Of a stretch of 38,153 nt of DNA, positions 1-8,481 are shown piece after piece. Position numbers and translations under genes: made by a program. Numbering within the stretch: the first letter of the stretch is position 1; the number at the start of each line of letters is the position of its first letter. Below the pieces are notes generated by a model that saw only the letters and a list, made by a program, of their open reading frames with translations, had not been told where the DNA came from and made no database searches. The DNA comes from Nitrospirota bacterium (lineage in GTDB: Bacteria; Nitrospirota; Thermodesulfovibrionia; Thermodesulfovibrionales; Dissulfurispiraceae): assembly GCA_004321915.1 (NCBI GenBank), contig SCQE01000045.1:1-38153 (forward strand), written 5' to 3'.

Positions 1-114
1 GAAGGCGACACCAAGAAGACCATCGGAAAGCCGTGTGCGGGAAATCCGCACGCACGGTTTGAAAGGGGGACTTGGGAACGGAGCGGTTTAAACCGCCACC
101 GCACCAGATTCTAC
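1..114 (+). mobile_element. 3' end of a group II intron (domains V and VI)
   Basis: Positions about 28-61 form a group II intron domain V hairpin: an AGC triad at 29-31, a strong GTGCGG/CCGCAC stem around a GAAA-type loop at 41-44, and a closing CCGTG/CACGG stem. It is followed by a domain VI-like hairpin built on GCGGTTTAAACCGC (about 83-96). A candidate bulged branch-point A at 106 lies eight bases before an AC dinucleotide at 113-114, the usual AY 3' boundary. The rest of the intron and any reverse transcriptase lie outside the window. The exon resumes at about 115, two bases before the next gene's ATG, so splicing would decide which leader that gene receives. I am confident of domain V and less sure of the exact 3' splice site. 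Confidence 0.75.
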
Positions 115-116
115 CA

Positions 117-1439
117 ATGACCAAGAAAGAATTCAGGATACTTGTTGTCGATGACGAGAAGTCGTTTCTGCTTCTGCTCACCAAAATACTTGAGAATGAA
201 GGGTATGAGGTAAAGGGCGCCGGCGATCCGAAGACCGCGCTCAAGGTGGTCGAAAACTTTATGCCGTATCTTGTGATAACCGATATGAAGATGCCTGAGA
301 TGGACGGTCTTGCGCTCATGGACGCCATAACGGGCAGAGGCATAGACACGGAGTTCATAATGATAACGGCATTTGCAACGGTTGAGGGGGCTGTTGACGT
401 AATAAAAAAAGGGGCTGTCGATTATATAACAAAACCGCTGAAAAACCCTGAACAATTAAGGTCGGTTGTGGCGAAGGTTTACGAAAGGCATAGGATATTG
501 AGCGGTTGCTCGGAAGATGAGCGCCTTAAAGGCCTTCCCCCTATCGGAATTATTTTTGCAGGGATGGAGAATGTTTTAAAAGAGGTAAGACATGTTGCCC
601 CGACCGGCGCGTCCGTTATGCTTTACGGCGAAACCGGCACAGGCAAAAGCCTGATAGCGAAAGTTATTCACAGTTTGAGCGGGAGAAAAGGGGCCTTTGT
701 GGATATAAACTGCGCGGCCATCCCTGAGAACCTTCTTGAATCAGAACTTTTCGGGTACGAAAAAGGCGCATTTACGGGCGCGGTTGCGTCCAAGAAGGGC
801 AGGTTCGAGATGGCTGACGAGGGCACCATATTTTTGGATGAGATTTCAGAGATGAGCCTTATGCTTCAGGCAAAGCTGCTTAAGGTGCTGCAGGAGAAAA
901 CATTTGAAAGACTCGGTTCCGTGGCCACCCTGAAAAGCAACGCCAGAGTCATTGCCGCGACAAACAGAAACCTTGCAGAGCTTGTGTCCGCGAAGAGATT
1001 TCGCGAAGATCTCTATTACAGGCTCAATGTTTTTCCTGTAAGCATACCGCCGCTCAGAGACAGAAAGGAACATATATCTTCTATAGCCGCTTTTATAATG
1101 CAGTCCGTGGCAAAACGGTTCGGCAAGGACGTGAGGGGCTTTGGCCCGGAATCGCTTGGTCGGCTTGTTGCTTACCAATGGCCGGGCAATATACGCGAGC
1201 TCGAAAACCACATAGAGCGCGCGGTAATTCTGGCAAAGGGGCAGGAGCTCTCTTTGCCAGAACTCAGCGGGACCGAGCAGGAAGAGAGCGCAGACACGGA
1301 CCTTAAAAGCGTCGAGAAGGTCGCCATCGAAAAGGCCCTGATAAAAACGGACGGGAACAGAAAAAAGGCGGCGGAACTGCTGGGGATATCGCTGCGGGCT
1401 TTACAGTATAAGATAAAAGATTACGGGATAAGCCGTTAG
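117..1439 (+). CDS. Sigma-54-dependent response regulator (NtrC/AtoC type)
   Basis: This 440-residue protein has the full NtrC-type layout. An N-terminal receiver domain (about 6-120) has acidic residues D12/D13 and phospho-acceptor D56. The AAA+ sigma-54 activator domain has Walker A GETGTGKS (171-178), the sigma-54 contact loop GAFTGA (217-222) and Walker B TIFLDE (237-242). A C-terminal Fis-type helix-turn-helix covers the last about 40 residues. It should activate sigma-54 promoters when phosphorylated. The frame extends upstream to a TTG at 72, but that lies inside intron domain VI, so I chose the ATG at 117, where family similarity begins. There is no Shine-Dalgarno before it, so the translated leader probably comes from the upstream exon after splicing. 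No partner kinase lies in the window. Confidence 0.93.
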   Translation: MTKKEFRILVVDDEKSFLLLLTKILENEGYEVKGAGDPKTALKVVENFMPYLVITDMKMPEMDGLALMDAITGRGIDTEFIMITAFATVEGAVDVIKKGAVDYITKPLKNPEQLRSVVAKVYERHRILSGCSEDERLKGLPPIGIIFAGMENVLKEVRHVAPTGASVMLYGETGTGKSLIAKVIHSLSGRKGAFVDINCAAIPENLLESELFGYEKGAFTGAVASKKGRFEMADEGTIFLDEISEMSLMLQAKLLKVLQEKTFERLGSVATLKSNARVIAATNRNLAELVSAKRFREDLYYRLNVFPVSIPPLRDRKEHISSIAAFIMQSVAKRFGKDVRGFGPESLGRLVAYQWPGNIRELENHIERAVILAKGQELSLPELSGTEQEESADTDLKSVEKVAIEKALIKTDGNRKKAAELLGISLRALQYKIKDYGISR

Positions 1440-1470
1440 ACTGAAAAATTTACTTTGTCAGAAACGCCTG

Positions 1471-2469
1471 TTACTTCAGCATATACAGCAACAGCAAATT
1501 GGCTACGCAGACTATAAATATCGCGATGGAATCCCAAGCGACAAACAATCTCTTTTTTTCTGCACGGTAGGTCAGTCCAATAATCGCAATGGTCGTCATC
1601 GCTATGGCCGATAATGCCGAAATTATGTGGTTGGGGCTTGCATGTGAGAGCAGAGGGCCTTTGAGAAAAAAAATATCGTCAAGCGCAAGGATAAAGATAT
1701 TGAAGATATTGCTTCCGAAGAGATTGCCGATCGCAAGATCAACAGCGCCCATTTTTACAGCGGCAATGGAAACAACCACTTCCGGCAAAGAGGTAGAGAC
1801 GGCAATAAAAATATTGCCGACAAAAGTCTGGCCCAATCCTGTGGCCTCTGCGATGCCTTCCCCGATCTTCGGGAGGAATATGGCTGCGATAACCACGATG
1901 AGGGCATTTGCCACATAGAGCAGCACGGCAGTCTTCATGCTGACATCTTTGTATCGTAATTCCTCCGCCATTTCTTTCAGGAATTCGGCTATCTTCCGTT
2001 TTTCATAGGAAAAGACCAATCTCATCGCGGTAAGATATATCAGCATAAACAGAAAGCTGTACGGACCTATCCAGCCTACGGGAGAAATGTTTTCCCTCAG
2101 AAACATACTGACGCATACAATGCTCAAAAGAAGAAGACCGAAGGCTGCTGAAAGCACATGCCCTTGGTGTGCCTTAGTGGATATCGGCGCGGGGCGATAC
2201 AGGGTGTCCAAAACTGCGAGGATTAGCATGTTGAAAACACAACTCCCGAGTACATCACCTACTGCGATATCAGGAACCCCTGCATATGTCACCGAACTTA
2301 TTCCGGTAACCAGCTCTGGCAGGGATGTTACCGATGCCATAAGTACAAGGCCTATCCATGCCCTTCCTAAGCCTGTTTTCTCGGCAATGATGTCGCCGTA
2401 TTTCGAGAGTTTCGTCCCCGAATAGACAATTACCGATGTGCAGATAAAAAATCCGAGCCAAAGCAGCAT
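1471..2469 (-). CDS. Calcium/sodium:proton antiporter (CaCA family, YrbG-like)
   Basis: This 332-residue integral membrane protein has the inverted duplication of the CaCA superfamily. Two alpha repeats, ASVTSLPELVT (about 46-56) and AVSTSLPEVVV in the second half, each carry the SLPE ion-binding core. Each is followed by a GDxxGSxxFN-type helix (GDVLGSCVFN and GNLFGSNIFN). About ten hydrophobic segments are visible, and the length is normal for YrbG-type proteins. It should exchange Ca2+ or another cation for Na+ or H+ across the inner membrane. It lies 79 bp downstream of the glucosylglycerate-type operon on the same strand and may be its last gene. It converges on the intact response regulator. 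Substrate cannot be told from sequence. Confidence 0.9.
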   Translation of the reverse strand: MLLWLGFFICTSVIVYSGTKLSKYGDIIAEKTGLGRAWIGLVLMASVTSLPELVTGISSVTYAGVPDIAVGDVLGSCVFNMLILAVLDTLYRPAPISTKAHQGHVLSAAFGLLLLSIVCVSMFLRENISPVGWIGPYSFLFMLIYLTAMRLVFSYEKRKIAEFLKEMAEELRYKDVSMKTAVLLYVANALIVVIAAIFLPKIGEGIAEATGLGQTFVGNIFIAVSTSLPEVVVSIAAVKMGAVDLAIGNLFGSNIFNIFILALDDIFFLKGPLLSHASPNHIISALSAIAMTTIAIIGLTYRAEKKRLFVAWDSIAIFIVCVANLLLLYMLK

Positions 2470-2548
2470 TATCCGTGATACCCCGACCGCATAAATTTAC
2501 CGAATTTGAAATATTCTATGACTTATTGTAGACGATTCACATGAAAAA

Positions 2549-3757
2549 TCACCTATTGTCCTCATCCACCGCTCTTTTCAGCATATCCAATATCCCGGGG
2601 ATCGCCGACGTCACTCTGTTCCAGTTGGGAATAAGCGCTGTACCCATCGGATTCTCGAAAAACACCTGCGCCGCCATACCGATGCCTTTTGTGAAGGCCT
2701 CAACAGCCTTTGCCTCTTCGTGCCGATCAAATGTCAGGCCGTTTATGGCGGCATCGGCCTCAAACTTCATTATGGTGTCTTCTGCCATTCTCAGATATGC
2801 CACCTGAAGGGTCTTGAAAAAACCATCGGAGAAGACGACCCCTTCAGATGCCAGAGTTCTGAATATCGATTTGCATATGTCGACGGTCATTTTCATGAGC
2901 CCTTTGCTCGCATCGTCGGCTGAAAGTATCTGGTGCTTATGTTCGTAAGTTTCCGCTATGTCCACCTGACAGATTCTCCGGGGAGAGTAATTTCTGTAAA
3001 CCTCCGCAAGGGCACCCACCTCAAGCCCCCAGTCCCAAGGTATCCTGTTGACCCTTGCCATGTCCGTTGTCATGCAGAACTCTCCTGCCAGAGGATACCG
3101 GAAACTGTCGAGAAACACCATGAAAGGGTGGTCTTCTGTAAGAGTTCTCAGGGACCTTCCCAGAGGGGTTATTAGAAGTCTTGTTACCCTTCCGTGCATC
3201 TTGTTTGTAACCCTGCTGTAAAACCCTTTGCAGAACACATAATCGATATTAGGGTTCACTACGGGGTAGCATAGTCGCGCCAGCATTTCCCTGCTGTATG
3301 TAACGATGTCGCAGTCATGAAGGGCTATTACATCACAAATCCCATCGGCAATGATATAACCGTAGGCCAGCCATGCGGACCGTCCTTTTCCGTCCTTGCC
3401 CGGGTTGAGGTCATTTCTGCCGAGTGTGTCGTATATTTCCTTTATTCTTTTCCCGTCGTTGTGAATCACTTTGACTTCATACGGCACAGCCGACATCAAG
3501 TTTTTCACTTTAATGAACTCTTTTTCCGAGGCCTTTGCGAGGACGAGGACGATTTTATTTATATACGTGACCTTTGCAAGCTCATCAATGATCTTCGGCA
3601 TAGCCTTCCCCTCAAACTCAGAATATAAAGCGGGAAGGACAAGGGCAACCGGTCTTGTCTTTGAATACCCGACAAGCTCAGACTCTATTCTTTCCAGGGA
3701 AGGTTTGCCGAGCCTGTGAAGGGTCGTAATAATACCTGTCTGATAAAAATCCGCCAT
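2549..3757 (-). CDS. gpgS: Glucosyl-3-phosphoglycerate synthase-like glycosyltransferase (GT81)
   Basis: This 402-residue cytosolic GT-A transferase resembles the archaeal/bacterial GpgS family, which moves glucose from an NDP-glucose onto 3-phosphoglycerate. Visible marks are the LVLPALYSEF nucleotide-binding start (about 39-48), the GKDGKGRSAW loop, the metal-binding HDCD motif, and the acceptor-side segments PLAGEFCMT and DWGLEVG. Length matches the family's long form of about 390-400 residues. An AGGAGG lies six bases before the ATG. It is downstream of an MscS-like gene in an operon with a GpgP/MPGP-type phosphatase, which supports the assignment. Sugar specificity (glucose or mannose) cannot be read from the sequence. 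Confidence 0.82.
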   Translation of the reverse strand: MADFYQTGIITTLHRLGKPSLERIESELVGYSKTRPVALVLPALYSEFEGKAMPKIIDELAKVTYINKIVLVLAKASEKEFIKVKNLMSAVPYEVKVIHNDGKRIKEIYDTLGRNDLNPGKDGKGRSAWLAYGYIIADGICDVIALHDCDIVTYSREMLARLCYPVVNPNIDYVFCKGFYSRVTNKMHGRVTRLLITPLGRSLRTLTEDHPFMVFLDSFRYPLAGEFCMTTDMARVNRIPWDWGLEVGALAEVYRNYSPRRICQVDIAETYEHKHQILSADDASKGLMKMTVDICKSIFRTLASEGVVFSDGFFKTLQVAYLRMAEDTIMKFEADAAINGLTFDRHEEAKAVEAFTKGIGMAAQVFFENPMGTALIPNWNRVTSAIPGILDMLKRAVDEDNR

Positions 3758-3795
3758 ATTGCCCTCCTATCTTGTGCAGCTAATTTATGAAGTTG

Positions 3796-4497
3796 CTATA
3801 TATGCTCAACATCGCCTTTATCATTTTTACCTGATCCCGCTTTTTTCCCTTCGATCATTTTTCTTGCAGTCTCTATTCCTGCCACACCGAAAGATATGGC
3901 AAGGGCTATGACGATCCCGCCAAAGATTATGGTGAATGCGGAAACTACTATGTTGGGAGCCACATTCAGCTGTTCCAGTGCCATGGCAAAGAACAGGACT
4001 GTAAGAAGAAGTCTGATGGCATTTGCAAGAAGTTTTGCATAACTGAGTCCGCTGTTGACGGCGGCAATAAGGGCGGCCCTGCTCAGGAAGCCGGATACCA
4101 TATATCCGATAAACAGAATCAATACAGCAGAGAAGGCATTAGGCAGGTAAAGGAAAAACTGGTTTACGAGGTTGTTAATGGCCTGAATGTCAAGGGCGCT
4201 GAATCCGACCATCATGGATACTGTCACTAAAAGCCAGAAGATGACGGCAACTGAGACATCCGAGGGCTTTGCCCACATGTCGCCCTTTCTCATCAGAGCG
4301 GTTATCCCCATCCTGTCGCACCAGCTATCGAACTTTATCGCCTTGAATAACTTAAGGAAGACGGTCTTTACCAGCCATGCCGCGCAGATGCCTATGATAA
4401 TGATGGTCAGCATAGCAAGCAAATTCGGGGAAAACCCCTTGAACTTGAGATAGACTTCATTGATCGGCTCAAGAATCAGATTCAAAAATCCTTCCAT
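3796..4497 (-). CDS. MscS-type TM-helix membrane protein
   Basis: This 233-residue membrane protein resembles the conserved TM-helix region of small-conductance mechanosensitive channel relatives. Four or five hydrophobic helices are visible: about 22-48, 85-105, 118-140, 155-178 and 185-210. The last is rich in Gly and Ala (FGGIVIALAISFGVAGIETAR), like the pore-lining helix of MscS. The C-terminal beta domain of a full MscS is missing; only a short Lys-rich tail follows. AGGAGG precedes the ATG. It sits between two glycosyltransferases of a compatible-solute operon, so a role in solute release or in sensing membrane tension is plausible. It may instead be a regulatory subunit rather than a channel. 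Confidence 0.75.
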   Translation of the reverse strand: MEGFLNLILEPINEVYLKFKGFSPNLLAMLTIIIIGICAAWLVKTVFLKLFKAIKFDSWCDRMGITALMRKGDMWAKPSDVSVAVIFWLLVTVSMMVGFSALDIQAINNLVNQFFLYLPNAFSAVLILFIGYMVSGFLSRAALIAAVNSGLSYAKLLANAIRLLLTVLFFAMALEQLNVAPNIVVSAFTIIFGGIVIALAISFGVAGIETARKMIEGKKAGSGKNDKGDVEHI

Positions 4498-4510
4498 GAC
4501 ATACCTCCTT

Positions 4511-5722
4511 TTATTTCCAGTTGCTTATCAGGTGCTCCTTGTTCGCTTCAAACTCCAGACATAGCTTTTCTATTTCCGCCTCCGCCCCTTCCTGCTCCAT
4601 ATCCGCCACCTCCATAACAAACGATGCGGTTTTAGCAAGGTAAAGAGGGATCAGGGATTTTATGAGATGCTGGGGAGGGAGCTTTTTCTTATGGTAAGCT
4701 ATGGCGTAATCGTATATGATCTTTGTCCAGAGCTTCAGGGGGAACCTGAATTCTTCGTCGGATACGGCTCCGAGGGTCTTAACCTCGCCAAAGTCACCGG
4801 CGCCTATGACTTCCAGCCATATCTTGTCCAAATTGTCAAGGCTGTCCCTGAATATACCCAGCATCCTTCCCACGTTTACCTTCACGTGTTCAAGCCCCAC
4901 ATGATACCTGAACCCGAATGTGGGAACATCTATAGAGCCTTTGACCTCCTTCCATTTGCCTGAATGTTTCTCAGTCAGGTCGAATAGAGAGCTGATGACT
5001 TGGACAAGCATTTCGCTCAGGTCAGAACTAGGGTCCTTGGGATCATGTATCTTCGCGCCTAGGAAGGCCTGGCATACCCTGAAATCGTTTGCTATAGCCT
5101 CAGTCGTCATCCATATATCTATCCCGAATCTGGCCACGTCTGTTCCCCAGACATCCTGTTTCAGGTAGAACTCTGCCATATTCCCGGAAAACCCGAACTC
5201 CCCGCCTATAGGCTGCCTTATCCTCTTTCCGTAAAAAGCCCTAGTCACGGGGTAGACTATGGAGTTTGTGATGGTCCCGTCAAACTTGTGCCTGTTATAA
5301 AGGGGTGCCACAAAATCTTTCCCTTCCTTGAGTACCGGTGACAGAAGAAGCTCTATCCATTCCGGGGTTATGCTCCTCAGATCAGAATCCACAATGGCGC
5401 ACGCACTCGCACCCATGTCAACAGCCATCTGGAATATAGTCCTTATGGCGCTCCCTTTACCGGGGACACCGTGATACGGAGTGGTTATCCTGTGTGCCAT
5501 GGATAAAGGGTGCTGTATCAAGAGCGCATTGTGATCGATGGTGGTGTTTTTTATTACTTCAGGGGTCCTGTCCTTCGAGCCTCCGTCCGAGTTGACAATG
5601 ACTGCCTTTTTGTCAGGGAAGTATTTCGCGAGTCCTGCATCTACAGCCTTAACAACATGGCCAATTGTCTTGGCGTTGTTATAGCTCGGGATGCCGACCA
5701 CTATATTAGCCGGTTCAACCAT
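4511..5722 (-). CDS. Second GT-A glycosyltransferase of the solute operon (GT2/GT81-like)
   Basis: This 403-residue protein has a GT-A fold start IVVGIPSYNN (7-16), an NSDGGSKDRTPE segment, a VPGKGSA loop, a metal-binding VDSD motif, and the QPIGGEFGFSG and FGIDIWMTTEA segments. The last three line up by eye with GpgS-type GT81 enzymes (PGKG, VDSD, QPLGGE). It differs from the other GT here in its N-terminus and has a longer helical C-terminal part. It overlaps neither neighbour but is only 4 bp after the DUF389 gene, so co-translation is likely. It may be a second GpgS-type enzyme, or it may add another sugar, as in mannosylglucosylglycerate synthesis. Exact donor and acceptor are unknown. 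Confidence 0.78.
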   Translation of the reverse strand: MVEPANIVVGIPSYNNAKTIGHVVKAVDAGLAKYFPDKKAVIVNSDGGSKDRTPEVIKNTTIDHNALLIQHPLSMAHRITTPYHGVPGKGSAIRTIFQMAVDMGASACAIVDSDLRSITPEWIELLLSPVLKEGKDFVAPLYNRHKFDGTITNSIVYPVTRAFYGKRIRQPIGGEFGFSGNMAEFYLKQDVWGTDVARFGIDIWMTTEAIANDFRVCQAFLGAKIHDPKDPSSDLSEMLVQVISSLFDLTEKHSGKWKEVKGSIDVPTFGFRYHVGLEHVKVNVGRMLGIFRDSLDNLDKIWLEVIGAGDFGEVKTLGAVSDEEFRFPLKLWTKIIYDYAIAYHKKKLPPQHLIKSLIPLYLAKTASFVMEVADMEQEGAEAEIEKLCLEFEANKEHLISNWK

Positions 5723-5726
5723 TGTC

Positions 5727-7121
5727 TTATTTAATCCTTTTTTGTTTTTTCTTCTTCTTTACAAGCTCTGTTGTATTTTCTTTGAGAGGCACTGTCTCTA
5801 TCTTTAAGTCCAAAGAAATCTTTAGCTCGTCTGAAAGTATCTGTTTAAGCCATTTAGTTTGTTCATCTGAAAGAGACTTGTCCCTCTTTATTTTCATAAT
5901 AACAGAGACCGCAGAAGTATCATCGTCAATCCCAATATGGAATCCCGATACCTTCGATGGCTCAATTATCCTCTCTACTTTTTCCGAGGCGCTCTTGATT
6001 GTCGTCAAAACAGTCTCTACTGAACTTCTGGGAATTCCTTCGCGTGCTTTTGGCGGAATTACTGGTGCAATTGCCGGCTTTCCAGATTCCTCTTTCAACC
6101 CTCCAGACCTGACTAGGACCTGCTCTACGTTAAGCCGTATATCTTGCCGCAGATATTCGGCAAGGTTTTTTTCTATCCACTTGATATCCGATTCCTTCAG
6201 ATATCTGACAGTGTTGACTTCCGCATTAATCTCCAGAACCTGATCCTTGCCCTTTAAAACAGCAAAGGAGTCGAGACGGGAAGCCTTTTCCCTGTTGAAG
6301 TTAAGCTTTAAAGCGGAACTGACATTGTTCCTCAGCCGGACATCCATGATGGATATTTTCAGTGTATAGAGCAGGGGAATTGAGATTACAAATAGTATTG
6401 TGGCAAAAGCATAGATTCTCCTTTTGAGCCTTGCCTTTTCAATCTCGGTTGTTATCCCCGGTTTAAATCCGTAGGTGTAAAAAACTATACATGTGGCGAG
6501 AATTATGGCTACAAAGTTGGTAAAGAAGAGAAAGAAACCTCCAAAGGCTATAGAGGGGTTCCAGACACCTATGCCGAACCCCGCCACGCTAAGGGGAGGT
6601 ATTACAGCGGTGGCTATGGCCACCCCTGTGACGGTAGTGATATAGTTCTTTCTTGTGCAAATGGCAATTGCACCGGCTGCGCCCGCAAGGACAGCGATAA
6701 TCAGGTCATAAAGATTTGGCTTCGTTCTTGCAGTAATCTCTCCGGTAACCTCCTGTAAAGGGGTCAAATAGGTGAAAAGGGCGGAAATCAGGATCGTAAG
6801 CCCTACGCTGTAAGCAACCTTTTTTAACGCCTTTCTGCCGATGGTTGTATCGCCGGTTATAAACGCAAAACCGCTGCTGAGAATAGGCCCCATAAGAGGA
6901 GATATGAGCATGGCCCCGATTATAATTGCAACACTATTGGTTATAAGCCCCAGCAATGCTATTAGGTTAGCAATGGTGAGCATAAGGAAGTAGCCGGCTG
7001 AAATGTCAACTGCAAGGTAGACGTCCTTGATGACCGCCTTATGGTTTACAAGAGAGGCGCTATCCTCAAGCCATTGTCGCAACGTTAATTTTAATCTTCC
7101 TGCCAAATGATCTCCGTTCAT
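5727..7121 (-). CDS. DUF389 family membrane protein
   Basis: This 464-residue protein matches the DUF389 (TIGR00341) family, which has no established function. The N-terminal 60 residues are soluble. Then a hydrophobic core from about 42 to 255 holds six or so helices, with the family's Gly/Pro-rich LISPLMGPILSSG segment and a GVAIATAVIPPLSVAGFG segment. The C-terminal 200 residues are soluble and alpha/beta-like, ending in a Lys run (KKKKKQKRIK). GGAGG stands before the ATG, and the gene starts 3 bp after the glycerate kinase stop. It is not usually part of solute pathways, so its place in this operon is a hint to its role, perhaps transport or volume sensing. Confidence 0.85.
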   Translation of the reverse strand: MNGDHLAGRLKLTLRQWLEDSASLVNHKAVIKDVYLAVDISAGYFLMLTIANLIALLGLITNSVAIIIGAMLISPLMGPILSSGFAFITGDTTIGRKALKKVAYSVGLTILISALFTYLTPLQEVTGEITARTKPNLYDLIIAVLAGAAGAIAICTRKNYITTVTGVAIATAVIPPLSVAGFGIGVWNPSIAFGGFFLFFTNFVAIILATCIVFYTYGFKPGITTEIEKARLKRRIYAFATILFVISIPLLYTLKISIMDVRLRNNVSSALKLNFNREKASRLDSFAVLKGKDQVLEINAEVNTVRYLKESDIKWIEKNLAEYLRQDIRLNVEQVLVRSGGLKEESGKPAIAPVIPPKAREGIPRSSVETVLTTIKSASEKVERIIEPSKVSGFHIGIDDDTSAVSVIMKIKRDKSLSDEQTKWLKQILSDELKISLDLKIETVPLKENTTELVKKKKKQKRIK

Positions 7122-7124
7122 ACT

Positions 7125-8471
7125 TTATTCCTCCACAAGTATTACTTGCATATCCATGACATTGGTGCCGGTCGGCCCGGTGATAAAATGGGCCTTTCCG
7201 TAGGAGAGCGCATCGAGCCGCTTGAAAAAAGTGTATGAATCATTATTGCGGAGATATGCTTCCGGGGCAAGTCCCAATTGTTTTGCGTTGATCGCCGTAG
7301 CTCCGTTAACAACAGCCCCTGCCGCATCGGTAGGTCCGTCAGTGCCATCAGTGCCGGCGGACAGCAGCATTATTCCCTCTTCCCCTTCTATTGCAACCGC
7401 AAAAGCAAGTGCCAATTCCTGATTTCGTCCTCCGAGACCGTTGCCTTTAACGGTAACGGTAGTCTCTCCGCCGGATATAAGGCAGAGAGGCTTTCCGTCC
7501 TTACGGGATTTTCTTGTCTCCCTTGTGGCATCAGCCAGATAAAGGGCCGCATATCTCGCCTCTCCCTGAAGTTTATCCGTTACTATCTTCGTTTCAAACC
7601 CCATTTTTTCAGCCTTATCTCGTGCCGCTGAAATGGCCTGACTCAAGCTTCCCACGATGAAGACATATGTATTATTGAAACATGGTTCCCCTTCCTTAGG
7701 TGTTTCAGACACCCTTGCGCTCACCCCGGACCGTAGATAGTCAATCACCCCTTCAGGAAACTTGTCCTTTAGTCCCTGCTTTTCAATAAGATTTGTTACG
7801 ATCTTCAGCGCATCTGTAAAAGTAGAGTGGTCAGGGACTGTCGGACCGGAGGCTATAACATCCAGCCTGTCACCAATCACGTCGGAAAGAATCAAGGTAA
7901 CCACAGTCGCCGGCCAAGCCATTCGGGCAAGCAGGCCCCCCTTTACCTTTGAGAGGTGCTTTCTGACCGTATTCAGTTCATCAATTGTCGCGCCTGATTT
8001 TAAAAGGAGGTCGGTCGTTGTTTGTTTGTCTTCAAGGGTTATACCATAGGCAGGCAAAACCAGCAAGGCAGAACCGCCTCCGGATAACAGGCAGATAATG
8101 AGTGTCTTATCATCAACCTTCTCCAGCAGCTCCATAATGTTATCGGTGCCCCTCACCCCTGCCATATCCGGCAGAGGATGTGAGGCCTCCACCTGCCTAA
8201 TATTTTTGAGATGCATAGTATGAGCATATTTTACTATAATGAGTCCTGCATCAATCCTGTTTCCAAGAACATTTTCAACAGCTTGTGCCATGGAGGCCGT
8301 GCCTTTTCCGGCGCCAATCACAATAACCCTGCTGAAACTGCTTAGGTCGAATTCTGTTTTGTTTATGATCAATGTGTTTTCTTTAAGGTCAACAGCTTTT
8401 TTAACGGCAATATACGGGTCTGTCGCTTTCAACGCGGCATGGTAAATCTCAAGGATAGCATCTCTTTCCAT
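7125..8471 (-). CDS. Glycerate 2-kinase (MOFRL/GckA family)
   Basis: This 448-residue cytosolic kinase belongs to the DUF4147-MOFRL family, which phosphorylates D-glycerate, normally to 2-phosphoglycerate. Seen are the GAGKGTASMAQAVE segment, the LLSGGGSALL phosphate-binding loop, the SDVIGD segment, ISGGETTVTV, the GGRNQELAL stretch at the start of the MOFRL domain, and GTDGTDGPTDAAGA near the end. The reading frame opens 18 codons further upstream, but that part overlaps the phosphatase gene. The ATG at 8471 has AAAGGA eight bases upstream and matches the family start. In this operon it could recycle glycerate released when the solute is broken down, or feed the phosphoglycerate pool. Confidence 0.9.
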   Translation of the reverse strand: MERDAILEIYHAALKATDPYIAVKKAVDLKENTLIINKTEFDLSSFSRVIVIGAGKGTASMAQAVENVLGNRIDAGLIIVKYAHTMHLKNIRQVEASHPLPDMAGVRGTDNIMELLEKVDDKTLIICLLSGGGSALLVLPAYGITLEDKQTTTDLLLKSGATIDELNTVRKHLSKVKGGLLARMAWPATVVTLILSDVIGDRLDVIASGPTVPDHSTFTDALKIVTNLIEKQGLKDKFPEGVIDYLRSGVSARVSETPKEGEPCFNNTYVFIVGSLSQAISAARDKAEKMGFETKIVTDKLQGEARYAALYLADATRETRKSRKDGKPLCLISGGETTVTVKGNGLGGRNQELALAFAVAIEGEEGIMLLSAGTDGTDGPTDAAGAVVNGATAINAKQLGLAPEAYLRNNDSYTFFKRLDALSYGKAHFITGPTGTNVMDMQVILVEE

Positions 8472-8481
8472 TTCGCATCCT

